A stretch of 64,000 nucleotides of DNA from Clarkia xantiana subsp. parviflora (GCA_036873135.1 JAPTYO010000017.1:10354001-10418000), one strand, 5' to 3'; shown: positions 53,753 through 64,000, counted from the first letter of the stretch. A program made the numbers and translations. Notes: generated by a model not told the origin, from the sequence alone.

Positions 53753-54605
53753 TGTTAGGTTCCGAGTCTAGGGTCAACGGGCGGTCGACTCAAGTCTCGT
53801 TCCTCACTGGAGAGATGTCACGGATCTGATGCTCTCGGGTTGTACTGTCCTAGCTCGTGTCCTTCCGTCCTTAGCTTCTCTTCTCCTCTCGCCCTGCAAG
53901 AGGGGCAATACCAGGCACAGAGGGGGGGGGGGGTGGTGCCTGATGAACCCTCTCCGATGCCTAAGTCAGTACGGTTTTAGAGAGATAAAGCTAGAGAGAT
54001 GTCAGAGCAAAATTGTGCAACTTGCCAAGATGATCAAATGAATAGTGGAGGTGGGGTATTTATAGGCAACGGTGTCATTAAGGTGGCTTAATGACATCGT
54101 TAACCTTTAAACGCAGTTAATTATCCTTTAAGTACATAATTAAGACCTTAGGATACGGAGAAGGTAGGCGGAATAAACCGAGTATGGGAGTCCAAGGATG
54201 GTGTCGGGGCCCTTGGGGGGAAGGGAAATCCGACCCCCAAGGGTAGGGGTTGGGTGAGGCCACCCAACCCCTCCTAGGGGGGATAGGGTTGGCCAACCCT
54301 ATCCCCCCTAGGGGAGATCGGGTTGGTGGACCCGATCTCTCCTAGGAGAGATCGGGTTGGTGGACCCGATCTCTCCTAGGAGAGATCGGGTTGGTCCACC
54401 CGATCTCCCCTAGGGGAGGTCGGGTGTGGCCACCCAACCTCACCTAGGTGAGTTTGACTCGGCCGGACGAGCGCTTCGGCCTCGTTCGGGCCGTTGGTGT
54501 TCTCGCCAAGTGTTCGGGTTGAAGTTTCGATTTACAATCATTAACGGGGTGATAAAATAAAACGATTCGGAAGTCAACGGGTTCAAATTGGGCGTATATC
54601 CATCA
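53753..54605 (-). repeat. Gyp-N2 5' LTR
   Basis: 853 bp, the longest copy. The palindromic block (about 54270-54420) has additional GATCGGGTTGGTGGACCCGA units, and a run of about 12 G (53922-53934) differs between copies. Confidence 0.95.
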
Positions 54606-54915
54606 ACATCTATGGTCAGGCTCAATGTTCGCTTCCCGGCGTACAAGCGTAGTGGTGAACAAAAAGTCCCAGTGACCACGTCTATGGAAACCGGTTGGGT
54701 TTGACTAAGGATACGAGCGATGGGGATGATCAAGTTCACATGTAATTCACTGACTCTTGTATTCACTAAGGTGGCCACCAACCGGATATTAGTTGAAGGT
54801 TTTGAATACGGATGCCTTGGAGAAGTGTTCCTATGAGGAAACTAGGCAAAAAGAAGAATTATCAGTTGACCTAGGATACAATGCGACACTATATAAATGT
54901 TGTTTATAACGTGTT
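54606..54915 (+). other. Inverted 310-bp piece of Cop-E 3' noncoding region
   Basis: Runs in the orientation of Cop-D 27125-27440, while Cop-E on both sides runs the other way. Starts acatc, ends gtgtt. These are the complements of gatgt (55750-55754) and aacac (44226-44230). The segment is therefore inverted exactly between two LTR borders. Confidence 0.9.
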
Positions 54916-55749
54916 TGTTAGGTTCTGAGTCTAGGGTCAACGGGCGGTCGACTCAAGTCTCGTTCCTCACTGGAGATGACGCGGATCTGATGCTCTCGGG
55001 TTGTACTGTCCTAGCTCGTGTCCTTCCGTCCTTAGCTTCTCTTCTCCTCTCGCCCTGCAAGAGGGGCAATACCAGGCACAGAGGGGGGGGGGTGGTTCCT
55101 GATGAACCCTCTCCGATGCCTAAGTCAGTACGGTTTTAGAGAGATAAAGCTAGAGAGATGTCAGAGCAAAATTGTGCAACTTGCCAAGATGATCAAATGA
55201 ATAGTGGAGGTGGGGTATTTATAGGCAACGGTGTCATTAAGGTGGCTTAATGACATCGTTAACCTTTAAACGCAGTTAATTAACCTTTAAGTACATAATT
55301 AAGACCTTAGGATACGGAGAAGGTAGGCGGAATAAACCGAGTATGGGAGTTCAAGGATGGTGTCGGGGCCCTTGGGGGGAAGGGAAATCCGACCCCCAAG
55401 GGTAGGGGTTGGGTGAGGCCACCCAACCCCTCCTAGGGGGGATAGGGTTGGCCAACCCTATCCCCCCTAGGGGAGATCGGGTTGGCAGGGGAGATCGGGT
55501 TGGCGGACCCGATCTCTCCTAGGAGAGATCGGGTTGGTCCACCCGATCTCCCCTAGGGGAGGTCAGGTGTGGCCACCCAACCTCACCTAGGTAAGTTTGA
55601 CTCGGCCGGACGAGCGCTTCGGCCTCGTCCGGGCCGTTGGTGTTCTCGCAATGTGTTCGGGTTGAAGTTTCGATTTACAATCATTAACGGGGTGATAAAT
55701 ATAAAACGATTCGGAAGTCAACGGGTTCAAATTGGGCGTATATCCATCA
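54916..55749 (-). repeat. Solo LTR of the Gyp-N family
   Basis: 834 bp, TGTTAGGTTCTGAG to TATATCCATCA, same orientation as the Gyp-N2 LTRs. No internal sequence. Flanks are gtgtt on the left and gatgt on the right. Confidence 0.92.
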
Positions 55750-56400
55750 GATGTGAGTTCTGAGTCCGTGAGGATACTTTGGGTGCCTCTTCATTAGGCT
55801 CCCGGGATCAATCAAATGCTCGAGGTGAAGAAGTTTTCGCCCGCCAGAATCACGAGGATTCTTTCCTAGCACAACCGAGCTGTGACCCCGTGGTCGGACG
55901 TGGCACGCGTAGTATGAAGCACACATCGATAGCATACCTGAACTTTTAAGTTCAAAGGAGTGGGACATGTCAAATCATGCTATCGCTGATTCTCATCTGG
56001 CATAGAATGTGGAATAATGATGAACAAAGTTCATCACGACGATCTGCAAAACGAAGATCATATCGAGTTACTTCGACACTAGATGATTGTTCTGCATAAT
56101 CAGGTTTATCTCCCTGATTATTAGCCAGCCTTTCTTAGTAGAGGTCTCCCTCCGCAGCAAGACGACCGTACCTATGTGACGAGGTAAAGCCCACATTCGA
56201 CATAGTTTTGGCAGAGGATTGCGTCCTCCTACGACATAGTTTATAGACCGAAAATTTGATGTAATCAAAACATTATGACGTCGATTGATCATAAACTCAG
56301 TTGCAATTCTTTCGCTTACAAAATGTAACTTTCTAATATCAAAATGTTATCACAGATACATGCCACTACTAAACCTAACGCAATCCAAACAGTTTTACAT
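55750..56400 (-). other. Cop-E 3' noncoding region, second part
   Basis: Matches Cop-C 3920-4540 in the same orientation (CGAGGTGAAGAAGTTTTCGC, then the RNase H end near 56400). No coding sequence. Confidence 0.75.
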
Positions 56401-57331
56401 GCTTTTCGAATATCTCCCTGCGTAGTGGTTTAGTTAATGAGTCCGCAATCATGTTATCAGTGGACAAGTGTTCCATAGTGATTATATTTTCTTCTACCAT
56501 AGATTTAGCATAAAATATTTTACATCAATGTGTTTGGTCCTACTATGGTACTTCGGATTCTTTACTGCCGCAATGGCTGCCTGACTGACAGAGAACACCT
56601 TCATAGGTTTACTCCCAACTTCACCATCAAGCAGCGCAGTAAGAAGCCTTTTCAGCCAAACCGCTTTCTGTGCTTTCTTGGAGAGGGCTATGAATTCTGA
56701 TTCCATCGTGGACAGCGCGACACAAGCTTGCTTCTTGCTCGTCCATGAAATGGAGGCATTACCAAGGAGAAACAATCCTCCTGTGGTTGACTTACGATCA
56801 TCTGGAATGCCACCACGGTCGACGTCACTGTAACCGGTCAATTCTAACTTTCCGCCCTCATAGCACAGTGCGTTGTCGGAAGTACCTTTCAGATAACAAA
56901 TAATTCATTTTACAGCCTATAAATGTTGATAGCCAGGATCTGATTGAAACGTTCTACTAGTCTTAGGGCGTAACAAATATCCGGATGGGTACATTGCATG
57001 GCGTACATCAAACTACCGACCATGCTTAAATACTCCGCACCCTTCATCTGTTCACGCTCTTCCAGGTTCTTGGGGCCGTCACGTTTTGACAGTGCGCACC
57101 CAAACACCACCGGTGTATCCACGGGTTTGGCATCCTGTAATCTGAATCGTTTCAACAGTTTCTTAATATAAGCTTCTTGAGACAGACACAATTTTCGGGT
57201 ATCCCGATCTCTAGCAATTTTAATGCCCAAGATGTATGTGGCCTCTCCCATGTCTTTCATCTCAAATACAGATGCAAACCATGACTATGACTTGTTCATA
57301 AACTCACATCGTTTGCGGCAATAAGTATGTC
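56401..57331 (-). pseudogene. Cop-E RNase H and C-terminal RT (broken)
   Basis: Frame 56841-56494: RNase H with DVDRGGIPDDRKST, MESEFIAL and RTKHIDVKYF. The third acidic position reads FSVSQAA where Cop-D has FSDSQAA, so Asp is replaced by Val. Frame 57260-56910: RT end with MKDMGEATYILGIKIARDRD. Upstream codons ILIAANDV run into the Trim-1 insertion at 57331. Confidence 0.85.
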
Positions 57332-57568
57332 TATTGGGATATTATATGTATGGGGACTAATATCTAGTTATGCTAAGTTGTCTTAGTCTAGTATTTACAT
57401 TCTAGTCCCTAATGTTTACTAGGGTTTTCATATTAGCCTATGAGGTCTCCTATATAAAGGAGCCTCCACCATTGTAATGGTTAAGCAAACCTTCTCATTA
57501 TGTTTAGCATATTGAAAGCTTTGCTCCTATCATTCTCTCCAACCAATCTACAATTATAAACGTTAATA
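57332..57568 (+). repeat. Trim-1 5' LTR
   Basis: 237 bp, with TATATAAAG at 57451-57459 as likely promoter core. Confidence 0.95.
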
Positions 57569-58776
57569 TGGTATCAGAGCTATTTTCGATCTTGGTGTTT
57601 TGATTTCAATTTCGTTTTTCAATTATTTCCAGAAATTTTTCCAGAAATTTTTTCCTTGCCGTGAGTTAAGTCCTTAGCCCCGAAAAATACCCATTTGATT
57701 TACACCTCTTCTTCCAAAATTGACATCACCAATCAACCCAGCAACCTCCGGCGAACATTCTGCAGTTTTCGCCGCCGTCAGCAGCCACCGCACGCGCCCT
57801 CACGCGCCGCCGCGTGAGTTGCGCCCCGCCGGCGCGTGCAGGCCACGCGCCACCTTCCCGATGTCCAATCGCCGCGATTTTTAGTTTTTCGGAATCGTCT
57901 CGAGCTCCCGATTCCATTGATATATTATACGTCAAATTCCGAGGTGATTTGGTTGTTCGAATCTTACTGTTAAAATTCAGCTGAACTGATGCAATTCTGC
58001 TACTGTTTCATTGGATTTTGCTGCTGTTGTTTGCATCTATTCATCATTGCTGAAATCTGCTGTCCCGGGTTGAGTATTATGGCTGGAATCGTTCTTTTTG
58101 CTGCGGTTTAGATACTGTTTTTGCTGGATTTGCTGCTGTAAATGCTGAAATTCTGCTGAAATTGCTGGAAATCGGCTGGAAATTGCTGGAAAATGCAGAA
58201 TTGTGCAGAAAATTGCTGTTTTTAGCTGAAATTGCTGAAATTTAGTGTGTCGTGATGGATATGCTGTGGTTTTGATGGTATTATGATAGATTCGAGCTAT
58301 ACATAGCTTGATTGTTGGATTTCAACTGTTTTCGGTTGAATTTTTTGAAGATTGGAGTGTGGAGCTTCATCTTCGGTTGAACATTATAGAAGAGTGGAAC
58401 ATAGGAACCTCAGCTTCGCAGAAAGACTGAGACATCGGAACTTCACCTTCTGGAAGATTGAAACATAGGAACCTCAGCTTCGCAGTAAGACTGAGACATT
58501 AGAACTTCATCTTCCGTTCAACCATTTTGTTTTCTGAATACTTCAAGGCCATAGGTGGCAACTGTCATCACTCCGCTGAGAGCATGATGAAGACCAACCG
58601 ATTGTTGCTACACGTGAATTATCACACCTCTGAGAGACCATGAAGGCTACAAGTGGATGTTCACCTCTGAGAGCACGGTGGACCTTGAAGATTCATTTTG
58701 AAAATTGAGCATGAATTGTCAAAGGTTGGGATGTGCTTCGGATTGAAGAAGGAAGGAGAAGAAGAAGATGGGGGAA

Positions 58777-59013
58777 TATTGGGATATTATATGTATGGGG
58801 ACTAATATCTAGTTATGCTAAGTTGTCTTAGTCTAGTATTTACATTCTAGTCCCTAATGTTTACTAGGGTTTTCATATTAGCCTATGAGGTCTCCTATAT
58901 AAAGGAGCCTCCACCATTGTAATGGTTAAGCAAACCTTCTCATTATGTTTAGCATATTGAAAGCTTTGCTCCTATCATTCTCTCCAACCAATCTACAATT
59001 ATAAACGTTAATA
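58777..59013 (+). repeat. Trim-1 3' LTR
   Basis: 237 bp, identical to the 5' LTR by direct reading. Confidence 0.95.
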
Positions 59014-59400
59014 ATGTCGTCCACATATAAGGTTAAGATGACATACTTAGACCCGGAGGTCTTATAATACACGCACGGATCCTCGTGAAGATTCACGAAT
59101 CCCTTTACTACGATTTTCTCGTGGAGTCTGCGCTACCATTGTCGAGAAAACTGTTTAAGACCGTAGATAGATCTTTGGAGTTTACAAACTTTACGTTCGT
59201 TACCAGGAGTAATGAAACCCTCCGGTTGCTCCATGTAGATCTCTTCATCTAGGTTTCCGTGGAGGAATGCGGTCATAACATTAATTTGGTGCAGCTCAAG
59301 ATTGAGACTTGCGACCAGGACCATGACTGGCCCTAACCGTGGTTTTACACACAGTCAGTGAATTTGTTTAGTCAAAGTCAACTCCGTGAAATGGGTATAT
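59014..59400 (-). pseudogene. Cop-E N-terminal RT (broken)
   Basis: Complement gives LYVDDI at the Trim-1 border, so Trim-1 sits immediately after the catalytic YVDD. Frame 59324-59133: LASLNLELHQINVMTAFLHG type start, EEIYMEQPEGF and LQRSIYGLKQ. Frameshifts upstream near 59340-59400. Confidence 0.82.
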
Positions 59401-60250
59401 CCTTTCGCATCAAGTCGGGTTTCGCACCTCCCGACCTTTTCCATCAGTGGTGAGCCTTCTTTCAGGACTCACTGTATCCTTGTGCCCCTGTGGTTAGCAT
59501 GTAAATCAACTATAGACTATGATGGCTTTCATTTAAGGCGACCTCTCTCTTTTATTATTTTCCTCCATTTCTTCACTTGAGGTCTTTCCAATGCTTGTCA
59601 ACAGTTATTAGAGTTTGGTTTTCACCCTACTCGATGGGTTCGAAGCCTTTGACTTTCGTCTAGGCTTGATTAATCCCATCTATAGTATGATCATTTCTCC
59701 CACTCGGAATAATGCTTCTTTTCGTAGCATCACTTCAATTGGGAACATTTCTCCCACTCGGAACAACGCTTCTTATTGGAGCATCGTTTCCTTTGGGAAC
59801 TAGAGCAGTGCTTGAACCATGACCTACAACTTTCCTTTGACAACCTCTTGGTCTCGGGGTTTTACTTCCGAGATGAATTCTTTGAGCACTAGGATCTGAA
59901 CCAAGTTTGGTCTGATCACTCCCACTGGAAACAATGGGTAGTAGAGGCAGTTGTGGCTTTCCTGGTTCAACAATATGACAAACAGGTTCAACTTGATTCG
60001 TCTCTGCGGCAACAGTGATCTCATGTTTTAGGGTTTTATTCCTCCCACTGGATTTACTATGAAAATATTTCCATTATCATTAACCATTTCATTCACTTGA
60101 GTCACCGGTTCAAATCTTTCCCACTCGAATTAAGTGGGATCTGATTGTCAGTGATATCCTGTTCCGTTTTGATCAGGACTACTTAGATTTAAACTGTCCA
60201 TCATTTGGAATATTCGTCCTCAAGAGATGTAATGTCTTCATGTTCGATCA
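59401..60250 (-). pseudogene. Cop-E integrase-RT linker remnant
   Basis: Aligns with Cop-C 5961-6640 (shared CGAGATGAATTC and CCCACTGGATTTACTATGAA). Duplicated TTTCTCCCACTCGGAA segments near 59692 and 59749. Full of stops. Confidence 0.6.
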
Positions 60251-61330
60251 CGGTACCATTTTCAAAAGATTTAAATAGGCATTTTCTAAGAGTAGTTATC
60301 ATGCTCTTGTCCTAAACGCGTGTTTAGTGCGTAATTTAATGTCGCAAGATGATATGATTTAAATCATTATCATTCTTTAGCTTTTATGGTGACGTATCTT
60401 ACCGATTTTATTGGAACTCATTTTACATACATGCGATTCATCTTTTTCATCCCTTAGGGAACACAACTGATAGAGTGACTCTAACATTATGTTTTTGAAC
60501 TTTGCTTCTTGAAGTGTGTTTTAATTGATTTGAATGCCTAGCCTGACTTATCGTTCAAGGCGTTTGGGAGGAAAATCGTTTAACCGACTTCATCCTACTT
60601 CGTTACAAAACTTATCTAAGGGATTTTATCCCATTTCCGAACTGAGCATCTTGGGTTTTCACCATATGCGTCAGCTGATACTTTTACAAGGTCGTGGTAG
60701 TTTCGAAGCCTATTTCGTACCGATGTAAATGTTATCAATAAGTTGTTTCTGAAGGAATGCAAATGAAAATTCAACACTTAATCATTAAAACACTTCATTA
60801 TTAAATTCGTATTTTGAAACGATGTGTTTCGCCTATCGAGGTCCAATTGCGCGTAGCGCTATTCGCCGTAGTTTTAATATTAGGGTGATCGTTTCATTTC
60901 TGAATTTAATTCAATTTAATCCAATCGGTTTCGCTGATTATTATCATTACTGACTATTTCATTTCAATGGAGTACTAATAATAAAGAAAGACTTATAAGC
61001 AATATATATAAGCAATGCATTAAACAGCAATCAACAGGATCAATTAGCTTGAGAATTGGGTAATCGATACTTTGTCCAAGCATTTGTCACATGCTCAAAA
61101 TGACTGTTTCTTATATTTCAAGGAACATTGTTATCATTGAGTATCTTAAAATAAATTAAGAAAAGGTTCATTCAGAAAATAAAGATAAAGTCTATCATTC
61201 AATCTTTATCTTTCCGGGGCAAGCTCCTCAGGTTTGTGCTTGTTCTCCCTCTCGTTTCTGTAATCCAAAAGGGTAAATTTGAATTAATTTCGAGTGAGAA
61301 GAGTCCTTGAAGAACTTATGAGGTTATAAT
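60251..61330. other. Unassigned part of Cop-E where integrase is expected
   Basis: Cop-C and Cop-D have integrase and protease here. I cannot read DDE or DSG motifs on either strand. The sequence is AT-rich with no frame over 64 codons. Either extreme decay or a replacement. Confidence 0.5.
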
Positions 61331-62200
61331 TATTCTTCAGCACGTACCTTGGGAGGATTAGTACATGCCATAGCAAGGTTTCATTTCACGCCACACCTGA
61401 AACACGTCCGAGTTTCCTCTCTACGTGTCTATTTTGTTGCCTTTTCTTGCCACTGAATTGTTTTCGCTTGAACTTATTGTGAGGTTTTGGAGCTACAACC
61501 TTATCAGCCTTAAACTGAAGGCCCTTGCCTTTTCTCTTGCGCTTACCATTTTGCTCAGGTGGATGCGAGGATGCAAGATGCATTTCTGCTCTCGGCTTTT
61601 CAGCCTTGAGACGATCCTCTTCCAGCTCGAGATGGACTCGCACTTTCTCGAGGTCATCGAGTTGAGTGGCATGAGTAAGGTGCATTTTCATGCTATTCCA
61701 AGAGTCAGGCAAGGATCGGATAACGCATTGGACCTTTTGTTCGTCGGTCAAGATTTCTCCTGCCTCCTTGAGTTCAGCAAGCATGTTAGACATGTGTCTA
61801 ATATGCTTCTTCATTGTGTGCTTTGGATTCATCTTGTACGAGTCTAAAGCGGTGTTTAATGATCGCTTCTGGGCTGTGGTGTAAACACAAACCCTGCCTT
61901 AAAACCGTGCCAAAGATCTTTGGTAGACTCATAGTGATCATATCCATAGAGTGTGTCATCCTCAAGCAGTGACAACAAGGCAGAACGAATTTCTTGGTCC
62001 TTTGCATCCCATTCATCATGGAATTTCTTCAGTTCGACCGTGAGGTCTCCCTCTGGCCTGACTTGTTGTGAAGTCAAATGCTCCAAACCTCTCATTTCAG
62101 TAATTACCATCCTCGCGCGCTTATTCCAGATCTTATAATTGTTGCTGTTCAATCTCACTCCCTTATTCATTTGGGAGATAACACTGCTGATCACAGCCAT
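61331..62200 (-). pseudogene. Cop-E gag (frameshifted)
   Basis: Proposed ATG at 62200 (MAVISSVISQMNKGVRLN). First part to about 61870: NNYKIWNKRARMVITEM, GLEHLT and KKFHDEWDAKDQEIRSALL. A frameshift there leads to 61832-61386: KKHIRHMSNMLAELKEAG, CVIRSLPDSWNSMKMHLTH and a basic end (GKRKRKGKG, KKRQQNRHVERK). A zinc-knuckle remnant is near 61340-61390. This is a copia capsid protein of the UBN2 type, of a different subfamily from Cop-D gag. Confidence 0.85.
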
Positions 62201-63603
62201 TGATACTAACACATTGATAATCACGCATTATCAGGGAGACAATATCATTTTGAGAAAGAATTGCATACATCAAATATCTATTAGGATGGAATCAGACAAA
62301 TAATGATTCCTCAGTCATCTAAACCAACCACCAGTAAACCAATGGAAGATGGTCGTGAAAGAGTTCACATTATCTTCGTCTTCCATCCAACAAATCAGTC
62401 TTTTAAAACGGTTTTAATCACAAATTACCGGAATGGGAATTTTAAAATATGCATACACGATCTTGGCTTTCCCAAGGCCCTTTTATTTTGGAAAAATATT
62501 CCGATGAATTCACTCATGCATATATAATTCTACTATCCACGTAAATTATCATATGCCAGCAACATTCATCACATAAACCACACTCATGCTTACGCGTCAT
62601 GCGTCTAATGTTCCGAGGAACTCATGCTTGCACACATAATTCTACTTCAAAGTAAATTATCAAATCCAACTACATCCTCAACATTCTAGCATACATGTCA
62701 AACATGTAACATTCACATCCAACATACACATTTGGCGACTGGTTTTCGATTTTAAAATAATTTTAAACATTAGGGTCTGATTTGCAATTCATGCTTATAT
62801 TTAATCACGCAACATTCTAGACATGAATTCTAGGCATTTTCAACCATCACAACATGTCTATCCTATTGCGCATTCCATATATTTAACCAGGGCTCCGCCC
62901 ACAATATGCAATATCCAGCTAGCTTGACTCAGTCAAGACAACATTTCTAATCATGCTTAAATATATATTGAATAATAAGCAATTGCAATTCAGCCCACTA
63001 ATTATACTAGTCCTAAAAACATGTAACTCCGAGATCCATCCCCATAATCGAAACAAGGCATAAAGGTTATCAACCCTTGAGCACTCTGTAGGCCTGTTAA
63101 GGTTAAAAAAACATTTGGATTTTAAAACTTGACATCCCTATTTTAATTGACTTGAATTCGGTTTTGAAAATACAGTTTGGTTCAGTCAATTTCAGTCTAA
63201 TTTGGTCCGGTTCAGTCCAGAAAATCCGGTTCGGGTCCGGTCCGGAAAATCCGCTTCGGTCCAGTAAAATCCGGTTCAGTTCAATCCGGTTTTAATTTTA
63301 AAATATGGTTCGGTCCGAACCGGTCCAATAAAAATAGGGTTTGGTTCAGTTCAACACACAAAACTGGTTCGGTTAGATCCACTTAGGTACCCCGGTCCGA
63401 CCCGATCCGATTAGGTCGAACCGATTGAGAAAATCCGGTTCGGTTTTAATTCGTCCCGGTTTGACATATTGGACTGGCCCAATAATTAAAATATAAAAGG
63501 TTGGGACGAAATGTTTACTTGTGGCCCAAGTAGGGTTTTAAAGTCCAAAAATATTTAACTTAGCCACCAAGTAACATTAACTATAAAAATAATTTTCAAT
63601 ACT

Positions 63604-63639
<36 letters not shown>

Positions 63640-64000
63640 CGTACCTTATATAAACATATATATATATATTTATTTCTAAGATTCTATCTTTAAGATTAAA
63701 TCAATCAACAATATATATATGTAAAAATCGGAACTTATATATAAATATATATATTATTTATTGTCAATATCATAAATAGGAAAAAAAATATTAACAATAT
63801 GTTTTCTCAATCTTTTAGGTAACTAAAATCTATCAATAATATCTATTAAGCTATTTAAATATTTAGATATATTGGTAGTTATATATTTTTACATATTAAC
63901 GTGAATCTATCCTAATGTTCCCAATTATAGATATATTGTTAACTTGAATAAAAAATTAAAATATGGTAAACAATATTATTAAAATATTCGGCCGAAATTT
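62201..64000 (-). other. Cop-E leader (complement), open at window end
   Basis: Parallel to the Cop-C leader: AACCAGTAAACCAATGG block, CTTGACTCAGTCAAG palindrome (near 62930), GGTTCGGTCC-rich tract (63170-63475), TA tracts (63608-63730). The 5' LTR is not reached. No coding sequence. Confidence 0.75.

Larger units (their letters stand above)
44231..54605 (-). mobile_element. Gyp-N2: non-autonomous gypsy element with gag-protease, array and antisense gene
   Basis: Minus-strand element with LTRs 44231-45030 and 53753-54605, polypurine tract 45031-45048 and primer site 53733-53752. In the sense direction it has gag-protease, a second gag-like segment and a tandem array, then the antisense gene tail to tail. 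RT, RNase H and integrase are absent. Left flank aacac (44226-44230), right flank acatc (54606-54610): these do not match each other but match, inverted, the flanks of the neighbouring solo LTR. Confidence 0.93.
57332..59013 (+). mobile_element. Trim-1: small non-autonomous LTR retrotransposon with identical LTRs
   Basis: 1,682 bp with LTRs of 237 bp that I find identical at every position. Duplication atgtc on both sides (57327-57331, 59014-59018). Primer site TGGTATCAGAGC (57569-57580) follows the left LTR directly, and a purine-rich tract (58745-58776) precedes the right LTR. LTRs start TA and end TA instead of TG and CA. The interior (1.2 kb) has no coding frame of note. It has a GC-rich part (57770-57870), a run of GCTGAAATTGCTGGAA-type repeats (58120-58250) and two copies of a GGAACCTCAGCTTCGCAG unit (58404, 58460). 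Confidence 0.95.
43419..64000 (-). mobile_element. Cop-E: Ty1/copia element running past the window edge
   Basis: 3' LTR 43419-44018, polypurine complement at 44019 and a broken 3' noncoding region. RT-RNase H lies at about 56400-57331 and 59014-59400. Linker remnants, gag (61331-62200) and leader to 64000 follow. The 5' LTR is beyond the window. It is interrupted by Gyp-N2, a solo LTR and Trim-1. I find no integrase or protease block. Confidence 0.82.

Noticed and set aside
57726..57935. 69-codon minus-strand frame in Trim-1
   Set aside because: Short, in a GC-rich block, antisense to the element, no homology seen.

Overview
The window is plant nuclear DNA made almost entirely of nested LTR retrotransposons; I find no host gene. 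The evidence is methionine-tRNA type primer sites (TGGTATCAGAGC) directly after several LTRs, Ty1/copia and Ty3/gypsy polyprotein domains, 5-bp target duplications that close exactly around most elements, plant-type introns and foldback DNA elements. A flowering plant is likely; I cannot name the species.

Element names used below. Cop-A (+, partial): LTR 1022-1610 and leader to 2755. Cop-B (+, partial): LTR stub 2756-2808 and a gag piece 42669-43418. Cop-C (-, 2809-42668): a decayed copia element that hosts three other elements. Cop-D (+, 8675-28249, duplication cttgc) lies in the Cop-C gag. Gyp-1 (-, 12315-23186, duplication atagc) lies in the Cop-D protease. Gyp-N1 (+, 28447-37787, duplication gaacc) lies next to the Cop-C gag start. 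A chromovirus gag-protease-RT fragment (39194-41490) lies in the Cop-C leader. Cop-E (-, 43419 to beyond 64000) interrupts the Cop-B gag. Cop-E holds Gyp-N2 (-, 44231-54605), an inverted 310-bp piece of Cop-E (54606-54915), a solo LTR of the Gyp-N family (54916-55749) and Trim-1 (+, 57332-59013), whose two LTRs are identical.

The most interesting system is shared by the three gypsy elements of Tat-like type. Gyp-1 is nearly complete: gag, protease, RT with a degenerate RNase H, a second RNase H and integrase. It also has an additional multi-exon gene on the opposite strand with its own TATA box. Gyp-N2 and Gyp-N1 have no RT, RNase H or integrase. They keep a homologous antisense gene with at least one conserved intron position, and Gyp-N2 keeps a nearly open gag-protease. 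Both carry a two-level tandem array (about 49-bp and exactly 103-bp units) between the convergent 3' ends of the sense and antisense genes. Gyp-1 has unrelated short repeats at the same convergent point. Primer sites and LTR termini are similar between Gyp-1 and Gyp-N elements, so Gyp-N elements could be mobilised in trans by a Gyp-1-like partner; that is inference.

By-eye LTR comparisons agree with the nesting: Trim-1 0 of 237 mismatches, Gyp-N1 about ten plus one indel block, Gyp-1 about 27 of 683, Cop-D about 33 of 602. All copia coding regions are pseudogenes. The copia family has 600-bp LTRs, a leader of about 2 kb with a microsatellite and a degenerate ACCGAACC tract, and about 1.1 kb of noncoding DNA before the 3' LTR.
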